A DNA stretch of 64,000 nucleotides from JACVRX01 sp046726315 (GTDB lineage Bacteria; Actinomycetota; Actinomycetes; Jiangellales; Jiangellaceae): the NCBI GenBank assembly GCA_046726315.1, contig JBKPAG010000018.1:18052-82051 (forward strand), in the 5' to 3' direction. Positions 33,395 to 42,198 of the stretch are shown here, in pieces. Position 1 is the stretch's first letter. The number at the start of each line of letters is the position of its first letter. The notes under the pieces were generated by a model. It ran no database searches. It was given only the letters and a program-made list of their open reading frames with translations, and had not been told where the DNA came from. The position numbers were made by a program, and so were the translations under genes.

Positions 33395-34488
33395 GACGTC
33401 GTACCCGCGGCGGCGTCGAAGAGAACGTCCGGTTCAACCGCGCCGACGAGCAGGCGACCGTCGTCGAGAAGGAGAACGGAGAGCAGTTCTGTCTCGAGCA
33501 GCCGGCCCGATCCGTAAGGCCCACTGACCTCGGAGGTGCCACCGAGCAGGGCGTCGAGAACGCCGTCCTCGTCCGGTTCGGGGAGCGTGACGTCCGGCAC
33601 TACTAGCACGGTTGTCCAGTCTTCACCCACAACCGTGGGACGCTGCGGAACTCGCTGGCCGTCGAAGTCGGCCGGAGGTCCGCTGCGCTGGTGGGCTCGC
33701 AGGTCGGCCAGATCGACCTCCTCGACCGTCGCGCCCGGCGGCGGGTTGAAGCGGTAGACGTCGTCCGACGGCTCCTCGAACGTCACCGACGTGAACCCGA
33801 CCTCGAACGCCGGTTCGTCCGCACCGGCGGAATTGACCTGGATCCGCAACGGCATCGACGTGGCGCCGTCGACGGCGAGGCGGACATCGTCGATCAGTGA
33901 GCGGTCGTCGCGCGGCGACACCACGAGCTCGTACGCCGCCCGGCCGGCCACCTCGGCGGTGCCATCGACGGCGACCTCGGTGCTGGGATTGATGGCGGCC
34001 AGCAATGCTGCGGCGGCGTCGGCCGGGCTCACCGGAAGATCCGGCGGCACGGGCCCGACGTCGTCATGTGGAGGGAGGACGGCGTGCTGAGCCGTGTTCG
34101 TCCGGCTCGACCACACCCACAGGTCCTCCCCGTTGCGGATGACGTTGCTCTCGTCGAGTTGGTCCAACAGCGCGACCCGCGCCTGGTCGGGGGACGAGTA
34201 CCAGATTCGCGCGGTGTGCGAACCGGTCAGCAGCGCGACTGGCCCAGCCGCCATCGTCGCGGCGCGCGGCAGCTCCGGCAGCCCGAGACGTGAGGTCTGA
34301 ACGACGGTTCCCGAAAACGGTTGCTCCGAGTCCGTGACCGCGACTAGAAGCTCGGCAGCGGTCTTCTCCGGCAGGTCCGGAGAGGACGCGCCGGCGATCG
34401 CACCGGCCCCGATCGCGGCGGCGACAACGGCGACCGCGACGGCGGGGATTGCCCACCGGGCCCTTCGGGACCGCAGGATCGAAGGCAT
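33391..34488 (-). CDS. LolA/RseB-like exported protein
   Basis: A 365-residue protein beginning at ATG 34488 behind AGGAGGG. The N-terminus has positive residues and a hydrophobic stretch (WAIPAVAVAVVAAAIGAGAI), a signal peptide or anchor. The rest resembles the half-barrel fold of LolA and RseB (FSGTVVQTSRLGLPELP; later VAGRAAYELVVSPRDDRSLI and IDDVRLAVDGATSMPLRIQV). Outside gram-negatives such proteins are linked to cell-envelope stress sensing. It shares an operon with an ABC exporter and diverges from a two-component system. This suggests an envelope-stress module. Confidence 0.82.
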   Translation of the reverse strand: MPSILRSRRARWAIPAVAVAVVAAAIGAGAIAGASSPDLPEKTAAELLVAVTDSEQPFSGTVVQTSRLGLPELPRAATMAAGPVALLTGSHTARIWYSSPDQARVALLDQLDESNVIRNGEDLWVWSSRTNTAQHAVLPPHDDVGPVPPDLPVSPADAAAALLAAINPSTEVAVDGTAEVAGRAAYELVVSPRDDRSLIDDVRLAVDGATSMPLRIQVNSAGADEPAFEVGFTSVTFEEPSDDVYRFNPPPGATVEEVDLADLRAHQRSGPPADFDGQRVPQRPTVVGEDWTTVLVVPDVTLPEPDEDGVLDALLGGTSEVSGPYGSGRLLETELLSVLLLDDGRLLVGAVEPDVLFDAAAGTTS

Positions 34489-34613
34489 TCGGGCCCTCCT
34501 TGAGATCGGCTCCCCCCATCGTGCGCCACGAACGCTGTGAGGACGCTGAGAGCCGTCGCGGTCACACCGGCGCAGCCGTCTCGAGATCGCTGCTGGAAGG
34601 GGACACTGGAGGT
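34489..34613. promoter_or_regulatory. Divergent control region, exporter operon / two-component system
   Basis: 125 bases between the LolA-like gene (leftward) and the response regulator (rightward). The regulator probably controls both units from here. GAAGGGG and GGAGG lie ahead of the rightward GTG. Confidence 0.45.
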
Positions 34614-35291
34614 GTGCGGGTACTCGTCGTGGAGGACGAGGTCCGGCTGGCGCAGGCGCTGCAGCGCGGCTTGCGGGCCGAGGGCTTCGCCGTCGACGTC
34701 GCACACGATGGCGAAGACGGCCTCCATCGCGCTCGGGAGACGGCATACGACGCGATCGTTCTCGACGTGATGCTGCCGAAGCTGTCCGGCTACCGGGTAT
34801 GCCGGGCGCTGCGGGCGGACCAGAACTGGGTGCCGGTTCTCATGCTCTCCGCCAAGGACGGCGAGTTCGACCAGGCCGACGGCCTAGACGTAGGCGCCGA
34901 CGATTACCTCACCAAGCCGTTTTCCTACGTCGTCCTGGTCGCACGGTTGCGAGCATTACTGCGCCGGAGCCCGCTGGCACGGCCGGCAGTGCTCGAGGCA
35001 GGTGACTTGTCACTCGACCCGGCCGCGCACTCGGTATGGCGTGCGGGTGCTGAGGTCTCGCTGACCCCCCGCGAGTTCGCGCTGCTCGAGATGTTCATGC
35101 GGCATCCCGACCGCGTGCTGTCGAAAACCGAGATCCTCGAGCACGTCTGGGACGCCAACTACGACGGCAACCCGAACGTCGTCGAGGTGTACGTGGGATA
35201 CCTGCGCCGCAAGATCGACACGCCGTTCGGCCGCCGTGCGCTGCAGACCGTGCGCGGTGCCGGGTACCGGCTGGCCGGCGACGGTGGCTGA
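34614..35291 (+). CDS. OmpR-type response regulator
   Basis: A 225-residue DNA-binding regulator. The receiver domain starts VRVLVVEDEVRLAQALQ with the acidic pair, the phosphorylated Asp is in AIVLDVMLPKLSG (about residue 51) and the conserved Lys in DDYLTKPFSY. The C-terminal winged helix (VSLTPREFALLEMFMRHPDR, then VVEVYVGYLRRKID) is of the OmpR/PhoB type. The GTG start is set by the receiver domain and the preceding GGAGG or GAAGGGG. Its TGA overlaps the kinase start, so the pair is translated together. Confidence 0.92.
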   Translation: MRVLVVEDEVRLAQALQRGLRAEGFAVDVAHDGEDGLHRARETAYDAIVLDVMLPKLSGYRVCRALRADQNWVPVLMLSAKDGEFDQADGLDVGADDYLTKPFSYVVLVARLRALLRRSPLARPAVLEAGDLSLDPAAHSVWRAGAEVSLTPREFALLEMFMRHPDRVLSKTEILEHVWDANYDGNPNVVEVYVGYLRRKIDTPFGRRALQTVRGAGYRLAGDGG

Positions 35292-36681
35292 CGACGATCG
35301 GCGCTGGCCGGCGCTGAGCCTGCGGGCCCGGCTCACGGTCGTCGCGACGGCGCTGGTGGCTGTCGCATTGCTGGCAGGCACGGTCCTGCTATTGGTCGCT
35401 CTACAGCGGTCGTTGATTGCCGCCTTGGACGAGTCGGCGCGGCAGCGTGCCCGAGATGTGGCAATGCTGGTCGACAGTGGGCAGCTGCCGAACCCCATCC
35501 CGGTTGCGGCCGGGACGCCGTTGGTTCAGGTGGTCGACGCCGAGGACCGGGTTGTCGCGGCCTCGACGGGCGGTGACCGGCTGGTTCCGATCCTGCTGCC
35601 GGACGATGTTGCGGCCGTCCGGGATGGCGATGTCCGTACGATCGACGGCTCCCGGCTGGGGCTCTCTGGCGAGCTCCGGGTAGTCGGTGAGCCGGCCGGC
35701 GAAGAACCGCAAACGGTGCTTGTCGCGATGTCGCTCTCCGAGGTCGAAGGCAGTCTGCAGGTCGTGCGAACCGCGATGATCGTCGGCGCACCGCTTCTGG
35801 TGGCGGGATTCGGCCTCGTTTGTTGGCTGCTCGTTGGTTCCGCCCTGCGGCCGGTCGCCGAGCTTCGCCGTGGGGCGGAGGAGATCGCGACGACCCGGCC
35901 GGCCCGCCGGCTGCCGGTGCCGGCTGCTGACGACGAGGTGCGCCGGCTGGCCGTGACGCTCAACGACATGCTGGAGCGGCTCGAGCGATCGAGCGCACGG
36001 CAGCGGTCCTTCGTCGCTGACGCGGCGCACGAGCTACGCAGCCCGTTGACAGCGATCCGGGCCCAACTCGAAGTGGCCCGCGCGCATCCGGGCGAGGCCG
36101 ACTGGGAGGCAGTCTCCGCCGACTCGCTGGCCGACGTTGAACGATTGTCCCAGCTGGTCGACGATCTGTTGATTCTGGCCCGTGTGGAAGAAGGCGGCGC
36201 TCGGCCGCCGGTCGGCGGGGTGGACCTCGCCAGCGTCGCCGACGACGTCGTTGCCCGGACGGTATCGGGTGTTGCCGTCCGTCGGACGGGAGCCGACGAG
36301 CTCGTCGTGCGCGCCGACGGCGGCGCGCTGGCCCGAATCGTCGCCAACCTCGTCGACAACGCCATTCGGTACGCAACGACTACCGTGACCGTCGACGTCC
36401 GGGATGGGACGGGCGGCGGTGGCGTCGTCAGCGTCGCCGACGACGGGCCCGGCATCCCGGCCGCACAACGCGAACGGGTATTCGAGCGCTTCACCCGCCT
36501 CGACGACGCCCGCAGCCGGGCCGTGGGTGGCGCCGGCCTCGGCCTGGCCATCGTCCGAGAGCTCGCCCGCTCCCAGGGCGGAGACGTCACGTTGGAGGAC
36601 AACGCGCCGGGCTTGCGCGCAGTCGTCCGCCTGCCGAGACCGGAGGACTCCTCCATGTTCCACGGGCGTGGCGATAGTTGA
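35284..36681 (+). CDS. Sensor histidine kinase
   Basis: A 465-residue membrane kinase. One hydrophobic helix near the start (LTVVATALVAVALLAGTVLL) and a second (AMIVGAPLLVAGFGLVCWLL) flank an extracytoplasmic sensor domain. HAMP follows, then the dimerisation helix with the phospho-acceptor His in DAAHELRSPLTAIRA. The ATP-binding domain has N box VANLVDNAIRYA, G1 VADDGPGIP, F box FERFTR and G2 GGAGLGLAIV. GTG 35284 overlaps the regulator stop. It phosphorylates the adjacent regulator. The signal is unknown but the LolA/RseB-like and ABC genes nearby suggest envelope stress or an antimicrobial. Confidence 0.93.
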   Translation: MADDDRRWPALSLRARLTVVATALVAVALLAGTVLLLVALQRSLIAALDESARQRARDVAMLVDSGQLPNPIPVAAGTPLVQVVDAEDRVVAASTGGDRLVPILLPDDVAAVRDGDVRTIDGSRLGLSGELRVVGEPAGEEPQTVLVAMSLSEVEGSLQVVRTAMIVGAPLLVAGFGLVCWLLVGSALRPVAELRRGAEEIATTRPARRLPVPAADDEVRRLAVTLNDMLERLERSSARQRSFVADAAHELRSPLTAIRAQLEVARAHPGEADWEAVSADSLADVERLSQLVDDLLILARVEEGGARPPVGGVDLASVADDVVARTVSGVAVRRTGADELVVRADGGALARIVANLVDNAIRYATTTVTVDVRDGTGGGGVVSVADDGPGIPAAQRERVFERFTRLDDARSRAVGGAGLGLAIVRELARSQGGDVTLEDNAPGLRAVVRLPRPEDSSMFHGRGDS

Positions 36682-36714
36682 CGCGCCGGCGATCTTCGCG
36701 GGACCGTCGTCGGC

Positions 36715-37344
36715 GTGAAAGCGGACCCCACCTGCCCCCGGTGCGGCGGCGACGTCCGCCCGCCCGGGCTGTGGTCGAGCAGGTGGACCTGCGCAATCCA
36801 CGGCGAGGTGTACCCGCTGCACCCGGTGACGGTGCCGAGCGCGCGGCTCGCGCGACAACTGGGCGAGCGGTCTGCCGTCCCGTTGTGGCTGCCGTGGCCG
36901 ATGCAGCGGGGCTGGGTCGTCGGCGCGGTGATCCACGCGGGTGACGACATGTCTGGCGTCCGGGCGACCGGGGTCGTCGTCAGCGGTCCCAACCCCATGG
37001 GTGGCCCGGCCGACGTGCTGTTGGTTGCGGAAGAGCCCGGCGTCGGTCTCGGAGCCAGGTACGCGGGTGTCGAGGGCGGCGACCCCGGCGACGTAGTGAA
37101 GCAGGAGCCTCACGCACGGCTGGAGTTCGAGAGCCGGCCGGTGCCGCTGTGGTGGGTCGACTCACCTGCTGACCGCGCGGTCTACGTAGGGCAGTGGGGC
37201 GGACGATGGCTGTGGGCAGTGCTCCGGCCGCAGAGCGCGGGCATCCTACTGATCGAAGACCTGCCGGTCGCAGACCTGCGCAGCCTCGGCCACGAGGCCG
37301 ACCTGCTTCCCTACGGGACACCACCGCCCTGGTTGAGTGCCTAA
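36715..37344 (+). CDS. DUF6758-family protein with zinc ribbon
   Basis: A 209-residue actinobacterial protein of unknown function. The N-terminus (CPRCGGDVRPP) is a CxxC zinc ribbon half whose partner cysteine is in WTCAIHGE. Further on, VPLWLPWPMQRGWVVGAV and a C-terminal NWGGRWLW-like region (GQWGGRWLWAVLRPQSAGIL) are typical of this family, which is usually encoded next to a PHP-domain gene, as here. GTG 36715. The role is not known. Confidence 0.8.
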   Translation: MKADPTCPRCGGDVRPPGLWSSRWTCAIHGEVYPLHPVTVPSARLARQLGERSAVPLWLPWPMQRGWVVGAVIHAGDDMSGVRATGVVVSGPNPMGGPADVLLVAEEPGVGLGARYAGVEGGDPGDVVKQEPHARLEFESRPVPLWWVDSPADRAVYVGQWGGRWLWAVLRPQSAGILLIEDLPVADLRSLGHEADLLPYGTPPPWLSA

Positions 37345-37406
37345 CCGGTCGGTCGGCTCTACGATCGCTGGGGTCTGTTCTCGACGCACCTGCGGGGGCG
37401 CTGTCC

Positions 37407-38285
37407 GTGCGCATCGACCTGCATGCTCACAGCAACGTCTCCGACGGCACCGATCGGCCGGACGAGCTGATCCATCGGGCCGCCGAGGTCGGCCTCGACG
37501 TCGTGGCAATCACCGATCACGACACGGTCGACGGCTGGCCCGCCGCCCGGGGTGCCGGGTCAGCGGAGGATGTCCTCGTCGTGCCAGGTGTCGAGATGTC
37601 GACCCGCCTGCGCGGTGCGGGTGTGCACGTTCTCGCCTACCTGCTCGACGCGGCTTATGGGCCGTTGGCCGACGAGCTCGCTCGGGTACGCGACAGCCGA
37701 GCGAACCGGTTGTCGGATATGACCCGGCTGCTCACCAAGGCAGGGATGCCCCTCGAGGTTGCCGACGTGATGGCGGTCGCGGGCTCCGCGTCGGCGCTGG
37801 GCCGCCCGCATATCGCCGACGCGCTGGTGGCGAAGGGCTACGTCGCCAGCCGAGCCGAAGCCTTCACCAGATTGCTCGCTGATGGTGGCCCGGCCTACGT
37901 CCCCCGATATGCCCCCACGACGGCAGATGCAATCCGAATCATCCGCGAGGCTGGGGGGGTCGCGGTGCTCGCCCACCCGTGGGGGCGCGGGTCCCGTCGC
38001 GTCCTCGACTCGGCGGGGATCGCTTCGCTCGCCGAGGCGGGGCTGGCTGGGATCGAGGTCGACCACGAGGACCACGCCGCCGCCGACCGGGCGGCTCTAC
38101 GCCAGATCGCGAACGCACACCGCCTGGTGGTCACCGGGTCCAGCGACTACCACGGCACCGGCAAGGTCGGGCACGCCCTCGGCACCAACACCACCGACCC
38201 CGCCGAGTTCGAGCGGCTGCTGGGTCTGGCCCGCGCGGCCGCCACCGCAGCCGGCCGCGACGTCCCGCAACTCGGTGTCGCATGA
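37407..38285 (+). CDS. PHP-domain phosphoesterase
   Basis: A 292-residue metal-dependent phosphoesterase. RIDLHAHSNVSDG, AITDHDTVDGW, VEMSTR, HVLAYL and the C-terminal SSDYHGT supply the histidine and aspartate ligands of a trinuclear metal site. Relatives include 3',5'-nucleotide bisphosphate phosphatases and RNase AM. GTG 37407 gives the usual length. Its TGA overlaps the MarC ATG (ATGA). Confidence 0.9.
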   Translation: MRIDLHAHSNVSDGTDRPDELIHRAAEVGLDVVAITDHDTVDGWPAARGAGSAEDVLVVPGVEMSTRLRGAGVHVLAYLLDAAYGPLADELARVRDSRANRLSDMTRLLTKAGMPLEVADVMAVAGSASALGRPHIADALVAKGYVASRAEAFTRLLADGGPAYVPRYAPTTADAIRIIREAGGVAVLAHPWGRGSRRVLDSAGIASLAEAGLAGIEVDHEDHAAADRAALRQIANAHRLVVTGSSDYHGTGKVGHALGTNTTDPAEFERLLGLARAAATAAGRDVPQLGVA

Positions 38286-38881
38286 ACTGGCAGGTGTTCG
38301 TCGAGGGGTTCGTCACGCTCTTCGTGATCATGGACCCGCCTGGCACCATTCCACTTTTCCTCGCCTTGACGGCCAACCTCCGTCCGGCGGAACGTCGGCG
38401 CGCAGCCTGGCAGGCCGTGGCGGTGTCGTTTGCCGTGATCGTCGCCTTCGCGCTGTTCGGGCAGGCGATCCTCGACTACCTGAACATCAGCCTGGCCGCG
38501 CTGCAGGGCGCCGGAGGGTTGTTACTGCTCCTCGTCGCCCTCGAGCTGCTCACCGGCAAGCTGGACGATCCCGAGACGTCTTCGGCCGGCAACATCGCCA
38601 TGGTTCCGCTCGGAACGCCATTGCTGGCCGGGCCGGGCGCGATCGTTGCCACCATGGTGTTCGTCCAGGGATCTGGCGGCGCGTCCGAGGTTCTCGCCAT
38701 CGGGCTCGCGATCGTGGCCGTGCACGTCGTCATGTGGGCCTTCATGCGGTACAGCGTCGTCATCCAGCGCTTGCTCAAGGACTCCGGGATCCAGCTGCTC
38801 AGCCGGATCGCCGGCCTGCTGCTCGCCGCGATCGCCGTTCAGCTCGTCGCCGAGGCCGTCCGCGCGTTCGTCGAGGGCTGA
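38282..38881 (+). CDS. MarC-family membrane protein
   Basis: A 199-residue inner-membrane protein with about six helices. FVTLFVIMDPPGTIPLFLAL is the MarC signature (MDPxG.P.F), repeated in mirror as MVPLGTPLLAGPGAIVATMV. The family is widespread and its function is not settled (it was once linked to multidrug resistance, which is not supported). Translationally coupled to the PHP gene. Confidence 0.9.
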   Translation: MNWQVFVEGFVTLFVIMDPPGTIPLFLALTANLRPAERRRAAWQAVAVSFAVIVAFALFGQAILDYLNISLAALQGAGGLLLLLVALELLTGKLDDPETSSAGNIAMVPLGTPLLAGPGAIVATMVFVQGSGGASEVLAIGLAIVAVHVVMWAFMRYSVVIQRLLKDSGIQLLSRIAGLLLAAIAVQLVAEAVRAFVEG

Positions 38882-38927
38882 GCCTCCCGCCGTAGTTTGC
38901 GGCGGCTGGACGAGTGACCATGGACGG

Positions 38928-40744
38928 GTGACCGAAGACCACCCTCGTCCTGTTTCGGCGGAGCGCGCTCGGCTCGCCGAGCTCTGGCCGTACGTTCGCG
39001 ACCACACCGGCGTGCTGGCCGCCATCGCGGCGATCTCGCTGGTGGCGACGGCGCTCGCGCTGGTCCAGCCGCTGGCGCTGCAGCGCGTGATCGACGACGT
39101 CGGGAGCGGCAGCATGCTGACTCCGGCGATTACCCTGCTCGTCGCCGTCACGTTGGGCGAGGCGGCATTCTCGGCGGTCCAGTCGTATCTGCTGCAGCGA
39201 ACCGCTGAAGGCGTCGTGCTGGGCGCCCGACGCATGCTGGTGGCCCATCTGTTCCGGTTGCCCGTGGCCGAGTACGACCGGCGGAGGACCGGAGACCTGA
39301 TCTCCCGTGTCGGCGCAGATACCACGCTGCTACGCGCCGTCGTGACCTCGGGGTTGTTCGACATCGTCTCGTCGGTCCTGATGTTCTTCGGCGCTGTTGC
39401 CCTGATGGCGTACGTCGACCTTCTGCTGTTGCTGATCACACTGGCCGCGGTGATCGTCGGAGCGGTCGCGGTGCTGGGCCTCGGCGGCGCCATCCGTCGG
39501 GCCAGCCAGCGCGCTCAGTCCAGTGTCGGCGACATGACCGCGTCCGTGGAGCGCGCGCTGGGTGCGATCCGTACCATCCGCGCGGCCGGCGCCACGCAGC
39601 GGGAGACCGAGCGGGTCGGCGACGCTGCCGCCTCCGCGTACCGCGCCGGCGTCGACATGGCCAAGCTGCAGGCCCTGGTCCAACCGATCATGTCGCTGTG
39701 CATCCAAGGCGCATTTATCGTCGTACTGGGCTATGGCGGGTATCGGGTCGCCACCGGTGACATGAGTCTCGGCGACCTTGTGGCATTCCTGCTCTACCTG
39801 TTCATGCTGGTGCTGCCGCTCGCCCAAGCCGTGCATGCGTTCACAACATTGCAGGCGGGCCTCGGCGCGCTCGACCGGATGCAGGAGGTCATGCAGATCC
39901 CCACCGAGGACGCCGACGAGGTGTCATTGCCCCCGACACCCGTTCCGACGCCATCGGCGGCGATGCTCGAGCTCGCCGGCGTGAGCTTCGCCTACGACGG
40001 CGGACCGCCCGTACTCGACCAGGTCAGCTTCGAGGTCGAGCATGGCTCCCGCACTGCCATCGTGGGCCCGTCGGGAGCCGGCAAGTCGACCACTCTCGCC
40101 CTGGTGGAGCGCTTCTACGAGCCGCTGTCCGGCGCCGTACGAATCAACGGAGTCGACGTCTCGACGCTGCCGCGCGATGAGGTGCGCCAGCGAATCGCTT
40201 ACGTCGAGCAAGAGGCGCCGGTACTGGCCGGCTCGATCGCCGACAACCTCCGGCTGGCCGCGCCGGCTGCAACCGACGAGGAGCTGCTCGAGATGTTGGA
40301 GCAGGTCGGCTTGTCGGACCTGGTCCAGCGAACGGATCGCGGTTTGGACACGCCAGTGGGCGACGACGGTGTCCTGCTCTCCGGCGGGCAACGGCAGCGG
40401 CTGGCCTGGGCCCGGGTCTTGCTCGCGGGTCCGGACCTATTACTGCTGGATGAGCCGACGTGAGTGTCGACTCCCGGACCGAGCAGGTGCTGCAGGACGC
40501 CTTGCGAGCGGCGGCCCGGAAGCGAACTGTTCTCATCGTCGCGCATCGGCTGGCAACGGTGGCGGACTCGGACCGCATCGTCGTCCTGGACGGCGGCCGC
40601 ATCACCGCCGTCGGCGCGCACGAGGAGCTGCTGTCGTCCTCTGGCCTCTACCGGGAGCTGGCCACCCAACCAGCTACTCGTCGACTCCTGACGCACGGGA
40701 AGGCTCGCGAACGGCGCGCCTCTTGGGGGCCTTGTCGCAAATGA
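38928..40744 (+). pseudogene. ABC exporter (membrane-ATPase fusion), frameshifted near the D-loop
   Basis: From GTG 38928 it encodes a lipid/drug-type exporter half-transporter: six membrane helices, then Walker A VGPSGAGKSTT, signature LSGGQRQRLAWAR and Walker B LLLLDEPT. There the frame stops (TGA 40461-40463). The next frame, read from one base off, continues SVDSRTEQVLQDALR and the switch region VLIVAHRLATVADSD, so one base (probably C of a TCG codon) is missing. A second shift near 40665 leads back to the first frame, where TNQLLVDS and a TGA at 40689-40691 give the natural end. The ATPase would lose the D- and H-loops and be inactive unless the shifts are sequence errors. Confidence 0.88.
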
Positions 40745-40826
40745 TCACGGGGTCCATGCCTGCCTATACACCGCTAGGCATGTACGCCTAGCGGTGTATG
40801 CACAGGGGTGGCCCCCCTGATCATTT
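40739..40826. repeat. Nested palindromic element, copy A
   Basis: The outer arms AAATGATCA (40739-40747) and TGATCATTT (40818-40826) enclose a perfect inner hairpin ATACACCGCTAGGC/GCCTAGCGGTGTAT (40766-40799) with a six-base loop. Its first 63 bases from 40741 match 52441-52503 at 54 positions. It fills the gap between the exporter stop and the convergent hydrolase, so it could act as a terminator or a mobile palindromic element. Confidence 0.75.
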
Positions 40827-41683
40827 CAATCTGAGCGGGCGGCATCGACGGTGGCCCAGAACTCTTCGAGGACGGCGACGGTCTGTTCCGGTTGTTCGGC
40901 CGCGGGTGAGTGTCCGGCGCCGGCGATGACCGCGACGGGCGCGCCTAAACGGTCGGCCATGTTTCGCTGTTCGCCCAATGGCCAACCGTCGTCGGCGGCG
41001 CCGAACGCGACCAGGACGGGAACGCCGGTCCCGGCCAGCGCATCGACGACGTCCTCGGCGGTCGTGAGGTGCAGCGTCATGGCGCGCAGGGACATCGGGT
41101 CGTTGGCGAGGAACCTGGCCCGCATGAACCGCTCGATCTCCGGCGGTGGCTCCACACTTCCCTGTGATCGCTCGTAAGCGCGCTTCGCCTCCCAGGTCGC
41201 CGGCAGCCCGATCCGCGGGATCGCATCGGCCATCGCCTGCAGAAGAGCATGCGAATCGACGCGCACCGGACCGGGACCCGAGCCCAGCAACGTGAGCGAA
41301 GCGACGGCCGCCGGGTCCGCGATGGCAGTCCGCCGCGCAACCAAGCCGCCGAAGGAGTGCCCGACCAGATGGACTGGCCCGCCGATCTGGTCGATGAGCG
41401 CGATCAGATCGTCGGTCAGTGCCGGAAAGCTGTACTCGCTTTCCACGGTTGAGCCAGCCGTCTCGTATTGGCCCTTCTGGTCCATTGCCACGACGCGGTA
41501 GCCGGCTTCGGCCAGCGGCGCCAGTAGGGCGACGAAGTCCTCTTTGCTGCCGGTCCAGCCCGGTACGAACACGACGCGTGGTCCGGTGGCTCCGGCCTCG
41601 AGCACGGCGAACTCGGCCCGCTTGGTGCGGATTCTGCCAGCGCGCACTCCTTCCGGCAGATCGAGAAAGGGAGGTGCGCTCAC
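40826..41683 (-). CDS. Alpha/beta hydrolase
   Basis: A 285-residue (from GTG 41683; 310 from GTG 41758) hydrolase. The oxyanion stretch VVFVPGWTGSKEDF, nucleophile Ser in LVGHSFGGLVAR, Asp in LVAFGAADDGWPL and His in AGAGHSPAAEQPE form a complete catalytic set. There is no signal peptide. The substrate is unknown. The gene ends at the palindromic element. The upstream start would overlap the 5' region of the L,D-transpeptidase gene. Confidence 0.88.
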   Translation of the reverse strand: MSAPPFLDLPEGVRAGRIRTKRAEFAVLEAGATGPRVVFVPGWTGSKEDFVALLAPLAEAGYRVVAMDQKGQYETAGSTVESEYSFPALTDDLIALIDQIGGPVHLVGHSFGGLVARRTAIADPAAVASLTLLGSGPGPVRVDSHALLQAMADAIPRIGLPATWEAKRAYERSQGSVEPPPEIERFMRARFLANDPMSLRAMTLHLTTAEDVVDALAGTGVPVLVAFGAADDGWPLGEQRNMADRLGAPVAVIAGAGHSPAAEQPEQTVAVLEEFWATVDAARSD

Positions 41684-41769
41684 GCCGTCAAGGTACCCAA
41701 CGTCGACCCGCCGGGTAGCCGCTCGCCGCCGGTGCGCCTTCCGCGACGCCAACGACACGGCCCGCAGCG

Positions 41770-42198
41770 GTGAAGCCCACCGCCACCAGGGATCTGCCTG
41801 CGAACAGCGGCTCCGGCAAGCGAGTGGTCTACGACATCACCGCACAGCAGGTGTGGCTCGTCGAGTCCGATGACGCGGTCGCCCGGACCTACCTGGTGTC
41901 CGGAAGCAGGTACGACCAGCTGGACCCGGGAACCTACCGGGTGTTCTCCAAGTCCCGGCACGCGACGAGTTGGCACGGCAGCGAGTCGATGGAGTTCATG
42001 GTGCGCTTCCAACGCGGAGCGCGAGCCAACATCGGTTTCCACGACATCCCCGTCAGCACATCGACCGGAGATGAGGTGCAGACGCTGGCCGAGCTGGGAA
42101 CACTATTGTCCGATGGCTGCATCCGGCAGGACGTCGTCGACGCCAAGGCGATGTGGAGGTTCGCGCCGGTAGGGACGCCTGTCGTCGTCCTACGCTGA
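41770..42198 (+). CDS. L,D-transpeptidase (YkuD), probably N-terminally incomplete
   Basis: The catalytic domain is intact: VVYDITAQQVWLVE, the HDIP segment in IGFHDIPVS and the catalytic Cys in LLSDGCIRQDVVDA. These enzymes make 3-3 cross-links in peptidoglycan and are exported. The GTG used here gives 142 residues without a signal peptide. Upstream, the same frame reads LAAGAPSATPTTRPAAV, the usual linker after a signal sequence, but runs into a TAG near 41714 with no start. The true N-terminus may be lost to a frameshift. Confidence 0.8.
   Translation: MKPTATRDLPANSGSGKRVVYDITAQQVWLVESDDAVARTYLVSGSRYDQLDPGTYRVFSKSRHATSWHGSESMEFMVRFQRGARANIGFHDIPVSTSTGDEVQTLAELGTLLSDGCIRQDVVDAKAMWRFAPVGTPVVVLR

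Noticed and set aside
37979..38281. Longer MarC start in the same frame within the PHP gene
   Set aside because: The upstream part has no MarC character, and ATG 38282 overlaps the PHP stop as ATGA with the usual MNWQ start.
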